In this document: positions 17,056 to 25,138 of the stretch, in pieces | Layout of the letters: each line of letters begins with the position of its first letter | Numbering within the stretch: position 1 is the first letter of the stretch | DNA from: Rhizobium sp. SEMIA4064 | GTDB taxonomy: Bacteria; Pseudomonadota; Alphaproteobacteria; Rhizobiales; Rhizobiaceae | Assembly: GCF_003025035.1 (NCBI RefSeq) | Contig: NZ_PYJN01000005.1 | Span: forward strand, 310,001-374,000 | Length of the DNA: 64,000 bases | Direction: 5' to 3' | Made by a program: the position numbers and the translations under genes | Notes under the pieces: generated by a model | Seen by the model: the letters and a program-made list of their open reading frames with translations, nothing else | The model's database searches: none | Told to the model about the DNA's origin: nothing

Positions 17056-19266
17056 ATGGCTTATACGAATTTCACCATCGAGACCGATGCAGACGGCATC
17101 GCACTCGTCACCTGGGACATGCCCGGCAAATCGATGAACGTCTTTACCGGCGAGGTGTTGGAGGAACTGAACGCCATCATCGATGCGACCGTTGCCGACA
17201 AGGCGATCAAAGGCGTGGTCATTACTTCCGGAAAATCCTCTTTTTCCGGCGGAGCCGATCTGTCGATGATCAAATCGCTCTTCTCCGTCTATCAGGACGA
17301 GAAGGCGAAGGATCCGGCGACGGCGGCGCAAAAGCTGTTCGATCTCGTCGGCCGCATGACCGGCCTGTTCCGTAAGCTCGAGACTTGCGGCAAGCCCTGG
17401 GTTTCCGCGATCAACGGCACCTGCATGGGCGGTGCGCTGGAGATGTCGCTCGCCTGTCACGGCCGCGTTGCTTCCAATGCCAAGGGCGTCAAGATGGCGC
17501 TGCCCGAGGTCAAGGTCGGTATTTTCCCCGGAGCGGGCGGCACCCAGCGCGTGGCGCGGCTGACCGATGCGCAGTCGGCGCTGCAGATGATGACAACGGG
17601 TCAATCGCTGACGGCGGCGCGCGCCAAGGCCATGAACCTCGTGCATCAGGTGGTCGAGCCGGATCAGCTTATTCCGGCCGCCAAGCAGATGATCAAGGAT
17701 GGGCTGAAGCCTGTCGCTCCCTGGGATGAAAAGGGTTTCAAGGTGCCCGGCGGCGGTATCTGGACGCCGGCTGCCGCGCAGCTTTGGCCGGCTGCCCCGG
17801 CCATCCTTCGTCGTGAGACGTCGGGCAACTATCCGGCCGCGCTCGCCATCCTCAAATGTGTCTACGAAGGCCTGCAGGTGCCTTTCGACACCGGCCTGAA
17901 GATCGAGCAGCGCTATTTCACGCAGGTGCTGCAGACGACCGAAGCCTTTTCGATGATCCGCTCGCTGTTCATCTCCATGCAGGAACTCGGCAAGGGCGCT
18001 CGCCGCCCTGCCGGGCAGCCGAAGACGGAGCTGAAGAAGGTGGGCGTCGTCGGTGCCGGCTTCATGGGCGCCTCGATCGCCTATGTCACCGCAGCCGCCG
18101 GTATCGCCGTCACCCTCATCGATCGCGATATGGAAGCGGCCGGTAAGGGCAAGACGGTCGCGGAAGGTCTGGTGAAGGAATCCATCGGTAAGGGACGGAT
18201 TACGTCTGACGAGGGCGCGGCACTGCTTGCCTGCATCACGCCTTCGGCCGACTATGCCGATCTCAGCGATGCCGATCTCGTCATCGAGGCGGTCTTCGAG
18301 GATCGTGATGTGAAGAAGGCGGTCATCGAGGCCGTTGAAGCGGTGCTGCCTGCGGGCGCCGTCTTTGCCACCAACACCTCGACCCTGCCGATCACCGGTC
18401 TCGCGAAGAATTCCAAACGCCCGGCTGATTTCATCGGCATCCATTTCTTCTCTCCGGTCGAGAAGATGCTGCTGACCGAAGTCATTCTTGGTAAGGAGAC
18501 GGGCGACCGCGCCCTTGCCGTCGCGCTCGACTACGTCGCCGCTATCAAGAAGACCCCGATCGTCGTCAACGACACCCGCGGCTTCTTCGTCAATCGCTGC
18601 GTGCTGCGCTACATGTCGGAAGCCTATGACATGCTGATCGAAGGCGTGCCGCCGGCAATGATTGAAAATGCCGCCAAGATGGCGGGCATGCCGGTCGGGC
18701 CGTTGGCGCTCAACGACGAAGTCGCCATCGACCTGTCGCTGAAGATCCTCAAGGCCGCCGTCGCCGATCTCGGCGACAAGGCTGTTGATGTCAGGCACAT
18801 GCAGTTGGTCACGCGCCTGGTGGAAGGCGAAGGCCGCTTCGGCCGCAAGAATTCCAAGGGCTTTTACGATTATCCGCCGAAGCCCGGCAAGAAGTCGCTC
18901 TGGCCGGGCCTGAAGGACCTCTATCCGCAGAAGAAGGCCGAGGAGGTCGACGTCAACGTCCTGAAGCAGCGCTTCCTTGCCACCATCGCGCTGGAGGCCG
19001 CGCGGACTATGGAAGAGGGCATCGTCACCGATCCGCGCGAGGCCGATGTCGGCTCCATCCTCGGCTTCGGCTTCGCCCCCTACACCGGCGGCGCGCTCTC
19101 CTACATCGACGGAATGGGCGTCAAAGCCTTCGTGGAGCTCTGCGAAACGTTGGCTAAAGCTTACGGACGGCAGTTCAAGCCCACGGCGCTGCTGAAGGAT
19201 ATGGCGGCGAAGGGCGAGACGTTTTATGGGCGATTTGACCCGTATGGCGTGAAAACAGCGGCATAA
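17056..19266 (+). CDS. Bifunctional enoyl-CoA hydratase / 3-hydroxyacyl-CoA dehydrogenase (FadB/FadJ-like)
   Basis: 736-residue fusion. The N-terminal crotonase domain has the oxyanion-hole segments SSFSGGADLSMI and NGTCMGGALEMSLACHG and the glutamate region LPEVKVGIFPGAGGTQR. The middle 3-hydroxyacyl-CoA dehydrogenase domain has the NAD-binding GVVGAGFMGASIAY and the catalytic histidine in IGIHFFSPVEKM, and a C-terminal dehydrogenase domain follows (GFGFAPYTGGALSYID). It performs steps two and three of beta-oxidation. It forms an operon with the thiolase and acyl-CoA dehydrogenase and ends before a terminator at 19318. Confidence 0.94.
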   Translation: MAYTNFTIETDADGIALVTWDMPGKSMNVFTGEVLEELNAIIDATVADKAIKGVVITSGKSSFSGGADLSMIKSLFSVYQDEKAKDPATAAQKLFDLVGRMTGLFRKLETCGKPWVSAINGTCMGGALEMSLACHGRVASNAKGVKMALPEVKVGIFPGAGGTQRVARLTDAQSALQMMTTGQSLTAARAKAMNLVHQVVEPDQLIPAAKQMIKDGLKPVAPWDEKGFKVPGGGIWTPAAAQLWPAAPAILRRETSGNYPAALAILKCVYEGLQVPFDTGLKIEQRYFTQVLQTTEAFSMIRSLFISMQELGKGARRPAGQPKTELKKVGVVGAGFMGASIAYVTAAAGIAVTLIDRDMEAAGKGKTVAEGLVKESIGKGRITSDEGAALLACITPSADYADLSDADLVIEAVFEDRDVKKAVIEAVEAVLPAGAVFATNTSTLPITGLAKNSKRPADFIGIHFFSPVEKMLLTEVILGKETGDRALAVALDYVAAIKKTPIVVNDTRGFFVNRCVLRYMSEAYDMLIEGVPPAMIENAAKMAGMPVGPLALNDEVAIDLSLKILKAAVADLGDKAVDVRHMQLVTRLVEGEGRFGRKNSKGFYDYPPKPGKKSLWPGLKDLYPQKKAEEVDVNVLKQRFLATIALEAARTMEEGIVTDPREADVGSILGFGFAPYTGGALSYIDGMGVKAFVELCETLAKAYGRQFKPTALLKDMAAKGETFYGRFDPYGVKTAA

Positions 19267-19317
19267 GAGGGCGTTCTCTCGAAAGAGAACATGCTGGACA
19301 ATTTCCGGAAAATAATA

Positions 19318-19344
19318 GGCCGCTCCTGTCGGGAGCGGCCTTTT
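19318..19344 (+). terminator. Intrinsic terminator of the beta-oxidation operon
   Basis: Perfect stem GGCCGCTCC / GGAGCGGCC around a 5-nt loop, followed by TTTT. A smaller perfect hairpin, GTTCTCT-CGAA-AGAGAAC, lies just upstream at 19272-19289. Confidence 0.85.
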
Positions 19345-19388
19345 CCATTCGTCCTCTGTTTAGTTCCATTGCACAGAGGAGAGAAGTA

Positions 19389-19832
19389 ATGGCCGAAATT
19401 ATTGGAAACCGCGAAGAGGCCGACGCCATCTTTGCCGTGCTTGTCGCTTGGGCGACGGCGATCGGCGAAAAGGACGCCGCCGGCGTCCTGTCGCATCTGA
19501 CCGACGACATCGTGGAATTCACCCTGGCGCCGCCGCTGCAATATAAGGGCAAGGATCAACCTAGCCTGCAGGGCTGGTTCGACACTTGGCAGGGGCCGAT
19601 CGAAGGCGATGTCGAAGACCAGAAGCTGACGATCGGCGGGGATATCGCTTTCTGGAGCGGCCTGACGCACATGCTGGGCACCAAGATTGATGGCACCAAG
19701 GTCGACCTCTGGTTCCGCGAGACGCTTGGCCTCAGAAAGGAAGCCGGTGTCTGGAAGATCGCCCATGATCACACATCGGTCCCCTTCGCCATGGACGGCA
19801 GCGGATTGGCGGAACTTGGGCTGAAGCCGTAA
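19389..19832 (+). CDS. SnoaL-like / nuclear transport factor 2 family protein
   Basis: 147 residues of the NTF2-like fold (YybH/SgcJ type): ADAIFAVLVAWATAIGEKDAAGVLSHLTDDIVEF at the N-terminus and the core strands IAFWSGLTHMLGT and VDLWFRETLGLRKEAGVWKIAHDHTSVPF. The conserved ending W-KI-HDH-S is typical. Members are small ligand-binding proteins or isomerases; no substrate can be assigned. A GAGGAGAG sequence precedes the ATG. It ends 7 bp from the end of the convergent MFS gene. Confidence 0.85.
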   Translation: MAEIIGNREEADAIFAVLVAWATAIGEKDAAGVLSHLTDDIVEFTLAPPLQYKGKDQPSLQGWFDTWQGPIEGDVEDQKLTIGGDIAFWSGLTHMLGTKIDGTKVDLWFRETLGLRKEAGVWKIAHDHTSVPFAMDGSGLAELGLKP

Positions 19833-19839
19833 TCCCAGG

Positions 19840-21051
19840 TTAGGCTGACGCCGTGACCTTCTCCCGTCCTGCCTTCAGCGCCAGCACGCCGCAGATGATC
19901 AGGGCCAGAATGGCGGCCGCATAAATATCCGTCGTTGCCGTGAACCCGACCGCCTTTGACAGGAACCCGGCCAGGATGGCAGGCAGGCTGAAGGCGAGGT
20001 AGCTTTGGATGTAGAAGGCCGAAAGTAGGCCGGCGCGCTCGTCCGGCTTGGCCAATGGCATGATGCTTCTAACTGTGCCGAGGAAGGTCGCCCCGAAGCC
20101 GGCGCCAGCGATCAGCGTTCCCAAGGCAAGGATCGACACCTGCGCCGCATGCACGCCGGCGATGACGGTCAATATGCCGAGCGTCATGCTGGGTATACCC
20201 AACGTCATGGCCGTGGCGGCAGATCTCTTGCGCAGCAGGAACACGGCCGCCGCACCGCTGATCGTCAAGGCTGCGACCACGGAGCCGCCGACTAGCGGCG
20301 CCGTGCTGCCGGTCGTCGCGCTGACCAGTGAGGGCACCAGCGACAGATAGAAGCCGCCGAGCGCCCAGACGGCGACGTTGATCGGCGTCAGCGCCAGCAG
20401 CGTCCGGCGCACCTGTTGTGGAACGGCGACTTCCGGTTTCAGCGATGCGAGCAGCCCGCTCCGCCGGCGTGTCGTCTCCGGCACCAGCCAGAGCAGCACC
20501 GCCTGCAGGGCCAGCAGAGCAAGCATAACGATATAGACGAGCAGGGTCGGCGTCGGGGCGAATTGGACCAGCAGGCTCGTGCCGAGGGCTCCGATCGCCA
20601 TGCCGGTAAGCGGCGCAAGACTGTTGGTGATCGATCCCTTGATCGGATCGAGATCGACGAGGGCGGCGCCGATCGAGCTTGCTGCCGCACCCGTGGCGAA
20701 GCCTTGCACGATGCGTGCGGCAATCAGCCAATTTGGACCGTCGGCCATTAAAAACAGCGCCATCGCCACCATATTGAGGATGAGCGAGGCAAAGATAACC
20801 GGCCGTCGTCCCAGATGATCGGAAATCGAGCCGACGATCAGAAGCGAAATGAGGAGCGCGAAGGCATAGACGGCGAAGATCACCGTGATCAGCACCGGCG
20901 AGAAGGCGAAAACCTGCTGGTAAATTCGATAGAGCGGTGTCGGCGCAGAGGAGGCGGCAAAGAAGGTGGCGCTGGTGGCGGCGTGAAAGAGCGGTGCTAA
21001 TCGCCGGCCAGCCGCCCGCGGCGAATTGGCGGTGGAATCCATCGTGGTCAT
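19840..21051 (-). CDS. MFS family transporter
   Basis: 403-residue major facilitator with about 12 hydrophobic helices. The diagnostic loop 2-3 motif is IVGSISDHLGRRPVIFASL, and the central loop is short (VPETTRRRSGLLASLKPEV). Helix-rich segments near the end include FGATFLGTVRSIMPLAKPDERAGLLSAFY. Probably a proton-driven drug or metabolite exporter, given the divergent TetR repressor. The start MTTMDSTANS is at 21051. Duplicated operator-like sites lie in the shared intergenic region. Confidence 0.9.
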   Translation of the reverse strand: MTTMDSTANSPRAAGRRLAPLFHAATSATFFAASSAPTPLYRIYQQVFAFSPVLITVIFAVYAFALLISLLIVGSISDHLGRRPVIFASLILNMVAMALFLMADGPNWLIAARIVQGFATGAAASSIGAALVDLDPIKGSITNSLAPLTGMAIGALGTSLLVQFAPTPTLLVYIVMLALLALQAVLLWLVPETTRRRSGLLASLKPEVAVPQQVRRTLLALTPINVAVWALGGFYLSLVPSLVSATTGSTAPLVGGSVVAALTISGAAAVFLLRKRSAATAMTLGIPSMTLGILTVIAGVHAAQVSILALGTLIAGAGFGATFLGTVRSIMPLAKPDERAGLLSAFYIQSYLAFSLPAILAGFLSKAVGFTATTDIYAAAILALIICGVLALKAGREKVTASA

Positions 21052-21064
21052 CGATTATATCCTG

Positions 21065-21136
21065 GCTTAAAGCAAAAAAGTTGCGTTAAGCACATGTAGG
21101 GTGCCGCATGGCTAAAAGCAAATAATTTGCGTTAGC
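21065..21136. promoter_or_regulatory. Duplicated TetR operator-like sites between MFS and TetR genes
   Basis: Site 1 (21065-21091): arms GCTTAAAGCAA and TTGCGTTAAGC, 10 of 11 pairs, 5-nt spacer. Site 2 (21111-21136): inner perfect GCAAA-TAA-TTTGC with outer GCTAA/TTAGC. The two copies share a GCAAA..TTGCGTTA core in direct orientation, 46 bp apart, and both are followed by TGTAG. Site 1 lies 14 bp upstream of the MFS start codon, suited to repression. Confidence 0.7.
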
Positions 21137-21194
21137 AACGTGTAGACGCTTCCTATGCGATAACAGCGACAAAGGGAAAGATTGGCATAAATCT

Positions 21195-21797
21195 ATGGCT
21201 TCAAAAGAAAATCCGCGTCCCGGCGGGCGCAGTGCCAGGGTGCAGGCGGCGGTGCATCAGGCGGTGCGCGAGATGTTGGCCAGGATGGAGCGCGCAGACG
21301 TGACGATCCCGCTCATTGCGCAGCGCGCCAATGTGACGCCATCGACAATCTATCGCCGCTGGGGCGATTTGCAGGAGCTGCTGGCAGATGTTTCTGCCTC
21401 GCGGTTGCAGCCGGAAACGGAGCCGCTCAAAACCGGCAGCGCCTGGATGGACCTGCAGGCCTGGGCCGAGCAATATGCCGACGAAATGTCCTCCGGCGCC
21501 GGCCGGCAGATGATCCGCGATATCCTCGCGGTATCCGACACTGCGAATGCAGAGAAGTGCTCGGGCTATACGCAGCAGCAATTGCGCGTGATCGTCGCCC
21601 GGGCGGAAGAACAGGGTGAGGCGTTTCCGACACTCACCGAACTGATGGACTTCGTCATCTCGCCGATCATGTACCGTATTCTCTTCGATCAGGTGCCGAG
21701 CAACGACTATATTCATGGCCTGATCTCTCGGGTCATGCCGAAGGTTGCGGCAAGTCCTGAAATTGCGGAAATAACGGCTGATGTGTCCGGCGTCTGA
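21195..21797 (+). CDS. TetR/AcrR family transcriptional regulator
   Basis: 200 residues. The N-terminal TetR HTH reads ARVQAAVHQAVREMLARMERADVTIPLIAQRANVTPSTIYRRWGDLQELLADV, with the STIYRRW recognition helix, followed by a C-terminal ligand/dimer domain (MDFVISPIMYRILFDQVPS). It is divergent from the MFS exporter and probably represses it through the duplicated dyads between them; the inducer is unknown. Confidence 0.93.
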   Translation: MASKENPRPGGRSARVQAAVHQAVREMLARMERADVTIPLIAQRANVTPSTIYRRWGDLQELLADVSASRLQPETEPLKTGSAWMDLQAWAEQYADEMSSGAGRQMIRDILAVSDTANAEKCSGYTQQQLRVIVARAEEQGEAFPTLTELMDFVISPIMYRILFDQVPSNDYIHGLISRVMPKVAASPEIAEITADVSGV

Positions 21798-22023
21798 CGA
21801 CTTCCTTGATGGAATTCGTTTCTCCCGCTGGTTGAGCCTGCACTGTCCGCAACTGGACAACAAGCAAGCCGGCATCGCCTGCGAAAAAAGCTGCGGTCAG
21901 TGATTCCCTTGGGATATGCAGCGTCGATGTCTCCGTCGCGCTATTTCGCTATTGAAGAACACCGGCAAAGATGATGCTAATGGTTGCCGATTAAATTCAA
22001 TGGCAACGCAAAGGGGACCTTCG

Positions 22024-22458
22024 ATGCTCAATGAATTCAAGGCATTCATCGCCCGTGGCAACGTCATGGATCTCGCAGTCGGCGTGATCATTGGTGGCGC
22101 CTTCGGCGGTATCGTCAAGTCGCTGGTGGACGATATCATCATGCCGATCGTCGGCGCGGTTTTTGGCGGCTTCGACTTTTCGAATTATTTCCTCCCGCTC
22201 TCAGCCAACGTCAATGCGCCATCGCTGGCTGCGGCCCGCGCGCAGGGCGCCGTTTTCGCCTACGGCAGTTTCATCACCGTCCTTATCAATTTCCTCATCC
22301 TCGCCTGGATCATCTTCCTGATGGTCAAGGGTGTGAACGCGCTGCAAAAGCAGGTCGCTCGTAAGGAAGAGAAGGCAGCCGAAGCTGCACCGCCGCCGGC
22401 CGATGTGCAGTTGCTCACCGAAATCCGTGATCTCTTGGCCAAGCGCCCCGCGGCCTAA
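22024..22458 (+). CDS. mscL: Large-conductance mechanosensitive channel MscL
   Basis: 144-residue inner-membrane channel opening under membrane tension to release solutes during hypo-osmotic shock. It has the N-terminal amphipathic start [13 protein letters not shown], the pore-lining TM1 [22 protein letters not shown] with its Gly/Ala pattern, the periplasmic loop, TM2 [24 protein letters not shown] and the C-terminal helix [12 protein letters not shown]. Length and motifs are standard. ATG 22024 follows AGGGGAC. It appears monocistronic. Confidence 0.97.
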   Translation: MLNEFKAFIARGNVMDLAVGVIIGGAFGGIVKSLVDDIIMPIVGAVFGGFDFSNYFLPLSANVNAPSLAAARAQGAVFAYGSFITVLINFLILAWIIFLMVKGVNALQKQVARKEEKAAEAAPPPADVQLLTEIRDLLAKRPAA

Positions 22459-22601
22459 GGCATTTTTCAGATTCCTGTCTCCAAGCCTCGGCCTATCAAA
22501 GGTCGGGGCTCATTCATCACGAAAATCGATTGGTCGCTCAGTCAAAGTCATGGGATTTGCCCGCCGAATTGCTCTAAGAAGGCGAAAACCGGAGACTTTG
22601 C

Positions 22602-23768
22602 ATGTCGATATTGGATAGCCTCAGCCCGCGTGCTCTGACTGCGCCCGAAAGCGGGATCGTGGAAGTCGTGAACTATGCCCGTGGGCGCGATGGCCTGCTG
22701 CCGCTCTGGGTTGGCGAGGGCGATCTGCCGACGCCGGATTTCATCAACCGCGCCACCATGGCGTCGCTCAACGCCGGCGAAACCTTCTACACCTGGCAGC
22801 GCGGCATCCCGGAGCTACGCCAAGCGCTCTCCGACTACTATACGCGGCATTTCGGCGTGTCTCTGCCGATGGAGCATTTCTACGTCACCGGTTCCGGCAT
22901 GCAGGCGATCCAGCTCTCGGTGCAGGCGATCACCTCGCCCGGCGATGAAATGATCTATCTGTCACCGGCCTGGCCGAATATTGCGGCTGCGCTCGAGATC
23001 GCCGGCGCCCGCTCGGTCGCGGTGCCGCTGCAGTTCGAAAACGGCAAATGGACGCTTGATCTTGAGCGTCTGAAGGCGGCGATCACGCCGAAAACCAAAG
23101 GTCTCTTCATCAATACGCCATCGAACCCGACCGGCTGGACGGCGACGCATCAGGACCTCAGGGATATTCTGGCGCTCGCCCGGGAGCACAGTCTCTGGAT
23201 CATGGCCGACGAGATCTACGCGCTCTATTATTATGCCGGCGGCCGGGCGCCCTCCTTCCTCGATGTCAAGGAGGCGGATGACAAGATCCTGTTCGTCAAC
23301 TCCTTCTCGAAGAACTGGTCGATGACCGGCTGGCGCGTCGGCTGGATCGTGGCGCCCCCCGAACTCGGCCAGGTGATCGAAAACCTCGTGCAATACTCGA
23401 CCTCCGGCGTGGCGCAGTTCATGCAGAAGGGCGCCGTTGCCGCACTGAACGAAGGCGACGATTTTGTCCGCTCCAACATCGCCAAGGCCGCCCGTTCGCG
23501 TGATATCCTCTGCGACGCGCTGATCGCCACCAACCGCGTCCACACGCTGAAGCCGGATGGCGCGCTCTATTCCTTCCTGAAGATCGACGGCGTCACCGAC
23601 AGCCGCAAGGCTGCTCTCGATATCGTCGACAAGACCGGCGTCGGCCTGGCGCCCGGAACGGCCTTCGGCAAGGGCGGCGAACTCTTCATGCGCGCCTGCT
23701 TCCTGCGTGATCCTGCACAGGTGGCGGATGCTGCGGAACGGCTGAGCCGCTATATCCTGAGCTTGTAG
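22602..23768 (+). CDS. Pyridoxal phosphate-dependent aminotransferase (class I/II)
   Basis: 388-residue fold-type I aminotransferase. It has the substrate/PLP segments LWVGEGDLPTP, GSGMQAIQLSVQAI and NTPSNPTGW, the PLP-contact aspartate in WIMADEIYALYYY, and the Schiff-base lysine in NSFSKNWSMTGWRVGW. It is close to the aspartate/aromatic aminotransferase group; the substrate cannot be fixed. The Shine-Dalgarno CGGAGA lies upstream of ATG. A hairpin follows the stop codon, so it is probably transcribed alone. Confidence 0.92.
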   Translation: MSILDSLSPRALTAPESGIVEVVNYARGRDGLLPLWVGEGDLPTPDFINRATMASLNAGETFYTWQRGIPELRQALSDYYTRHFGVSLPMEHFYVTGSGMQAIQLSVQAITSPGDEMIYLSPAWPNIAAALEIAGARSVAVPLQFENGKWTLDLERLKAAITPKTKGLFINTPSNPTGWTATHQDLRDILALAREHSLWIMADEIYALYYYAGGRAPSFLDVKEADDKILFVNSFSKNWSMTGWRVGWIVAPPELGQVIENLVQYSTSGVAQFMQKGAVAALNEGDDFVRSNIAKAARSRDILCDALIATNRVHTLKPDGALYSFLKIDGVTDSRKAALDIVDKTGVGLAPGTAFGKGGELFMRACFLRDPAQVADAAERLSRYILSL

Positions 23769-23774
23769 TATTTA

Positions 23775-23802
23775 CCTTCGTCCCATTGGGGCGAAGGCAT
23801 TT
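23775..23802 (+). terminator. Probable terminator after the aminotransferase
   Basis: Stem CCTTCGTCCC / GGGGCGAAGG (one T-G pair) around ATT, followed by CATTTT. The stem is good but the U-tract is weak. Confidence 0.6.
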
Positions 23803-23960
23803 TCCGCCATTCGATAAAATTCGACCAATCCCCGAAAACCCTGCCTAACCATAGGAACAATCTTCCCTTCGCGGCAGCCCGCTCGGTCTCTTCTTTTAAT
23901 CAAATCCGTAAGAAACCCGGCCTCATATGGTGCCTGTACGACTTTGCAGGGACGCGAAGA

Positions 23961-24995
23961 ATGACAGTGTTGGTGACAGGCGGTGCCGGGTATATCGGCA
24001 GCCATATGGTCTGGAAATTGCTGGACGCCGGCGAGGATGTGGTCGTCATCGACCGTCTTTCCACCGGTTTTCGCTGGGCAGTCGCGCCGGCGGCACGCTT
24101 CTATTTCGGCGATGTCGCCGATGAAGTGCTGCTGGAGAAAATCTTCGCCGAAAATGATATCGACGCCGTCATTCATTTCGCCGGCTCCGCCGTCGTGCCG
24201 GCGTCGATCGAAGATCCGCTGGCCTATTACGACAACAACACCTGCAAAACCCGCATCCTGATGAGTGCGGCGATCAAGGCCGGTATTCGCCATTTCGTCT
24301 TCTCCTCCACCGCTGCCGTCTACGGCCCGCAGCCCTCCGGAGAGCCGGTGCGGGAAGACGCGCCGCTCAGGCCGGAAACACCCTACGGACAATCCAAGCT
24401 GATGTCGGAATGGATGCTGCGCGATGCCGCCGCCGCTTACGATTTTAGCTATGTGGCACTCCGCTATTTCAACGTCGCCGGTGCCGATCCGAAGGGCAGG
24501 GCCGGCCAATCGACCGACGGTGCCACACATCTTGTGAAGGTAGCCTGCGAAGCGGCCCTCGGCCGCCGCCGCCAGGTGGATATCTACGGCACCGACTATC
24601 CGACACATGACGGCACCGGCGTGCGTGACTACATCCATGTCTCCGATCTCGCCGAAGCGCATATGATGGCGCTGCAACACCTGAGAAGCGGCGGCGGGCC
24701 GCTGGTCGCCAATTGCGGTTATGGCATGGGCTATTCTGTGCTCGACGTTCTGAACATGGTCATGCGGGTCTATGGCCGCTCGTTCAGGATACATATGGCG
24801 CCGCGCCGACCGGGCGATGCCGCCAGCGTCGTCGCCGACACCACGCTCGCCCATCGCGAACTCGGCTGGGTACCGAAATACAATTGTATGGAGACCATCG
24901 TGCGCTCGTCGCTGGAGTGGGAAAACTACCTCGCCCACAGATCCGGTTTCGAAGCCAGCGGCTTGCTGAAGGTGTTCGCAGCACCAAGCATCTAA
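23961..24995 (+). CDS. galE: UDP-glucose 4-epimerase
   Basis: 344-residue extended short-chain dehydrogenase. It has the N-terminal NAD motif VTGGAGYIGSHMVW, the FAGSAVVPASIEDPLAYYDNN segment, the SSTAAVYG catalytic Ser/Thr strand, the YxxxK pair in TPYGQSKLMSE and the substrate-binding RYFNVAGADPKG. It interconverts UDP-glucose and UDP-galactose for exopolysaccharide and LPS. In rhizobia several paralogues exist (exoB and others); which one this is cannot be told here. It stands alone, followed by the GGDEF-EAL gene on the same strand. Confidence 0.9.
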   Translation: MTVLVTGGAGYIGSHMVWKLLDAGEDVVVIDRLSTGFRWAVAPAARFYFGDVADEVLLEKIFAENDIDAVIHFAGSAVVPASIEDPLAYYDNNTCKTRILMSAAIKAGIRHFVFSSTAAVYGPQPSGEPVREDAPLRPETPYGQSKLMSEWMLRDAAAAYDFSYVALRYFNVAGADPKGRAGQSTDGATHLVKVACEAALGRRRQVDIYGTDYPTHDGTGVRDYIHVSDLAEAHMMALQHLRSGGGPLVANCGYGMGYSVLDVLNMVMRVYGRSFRIHMAPRRPGDAASVVADTTLAHRELGWVPKYNCMETIVRSSLEWENYLAHRSGFEASGLLKVFAAPSI

Positions 24996-25138
24996 GGTCT
25001 CTTACGTTGGAAGCGCGTTCTATATTTTGATGCCTGGGTAGAAATGCAAAGTATTCAGCAATCCTTGGTAATATTTCCCAATAAAAATAACCGAAAATCA
25101 AGTTTTTTGTGGTTTTGTATGTGTGGGGGAAAGAAGCC

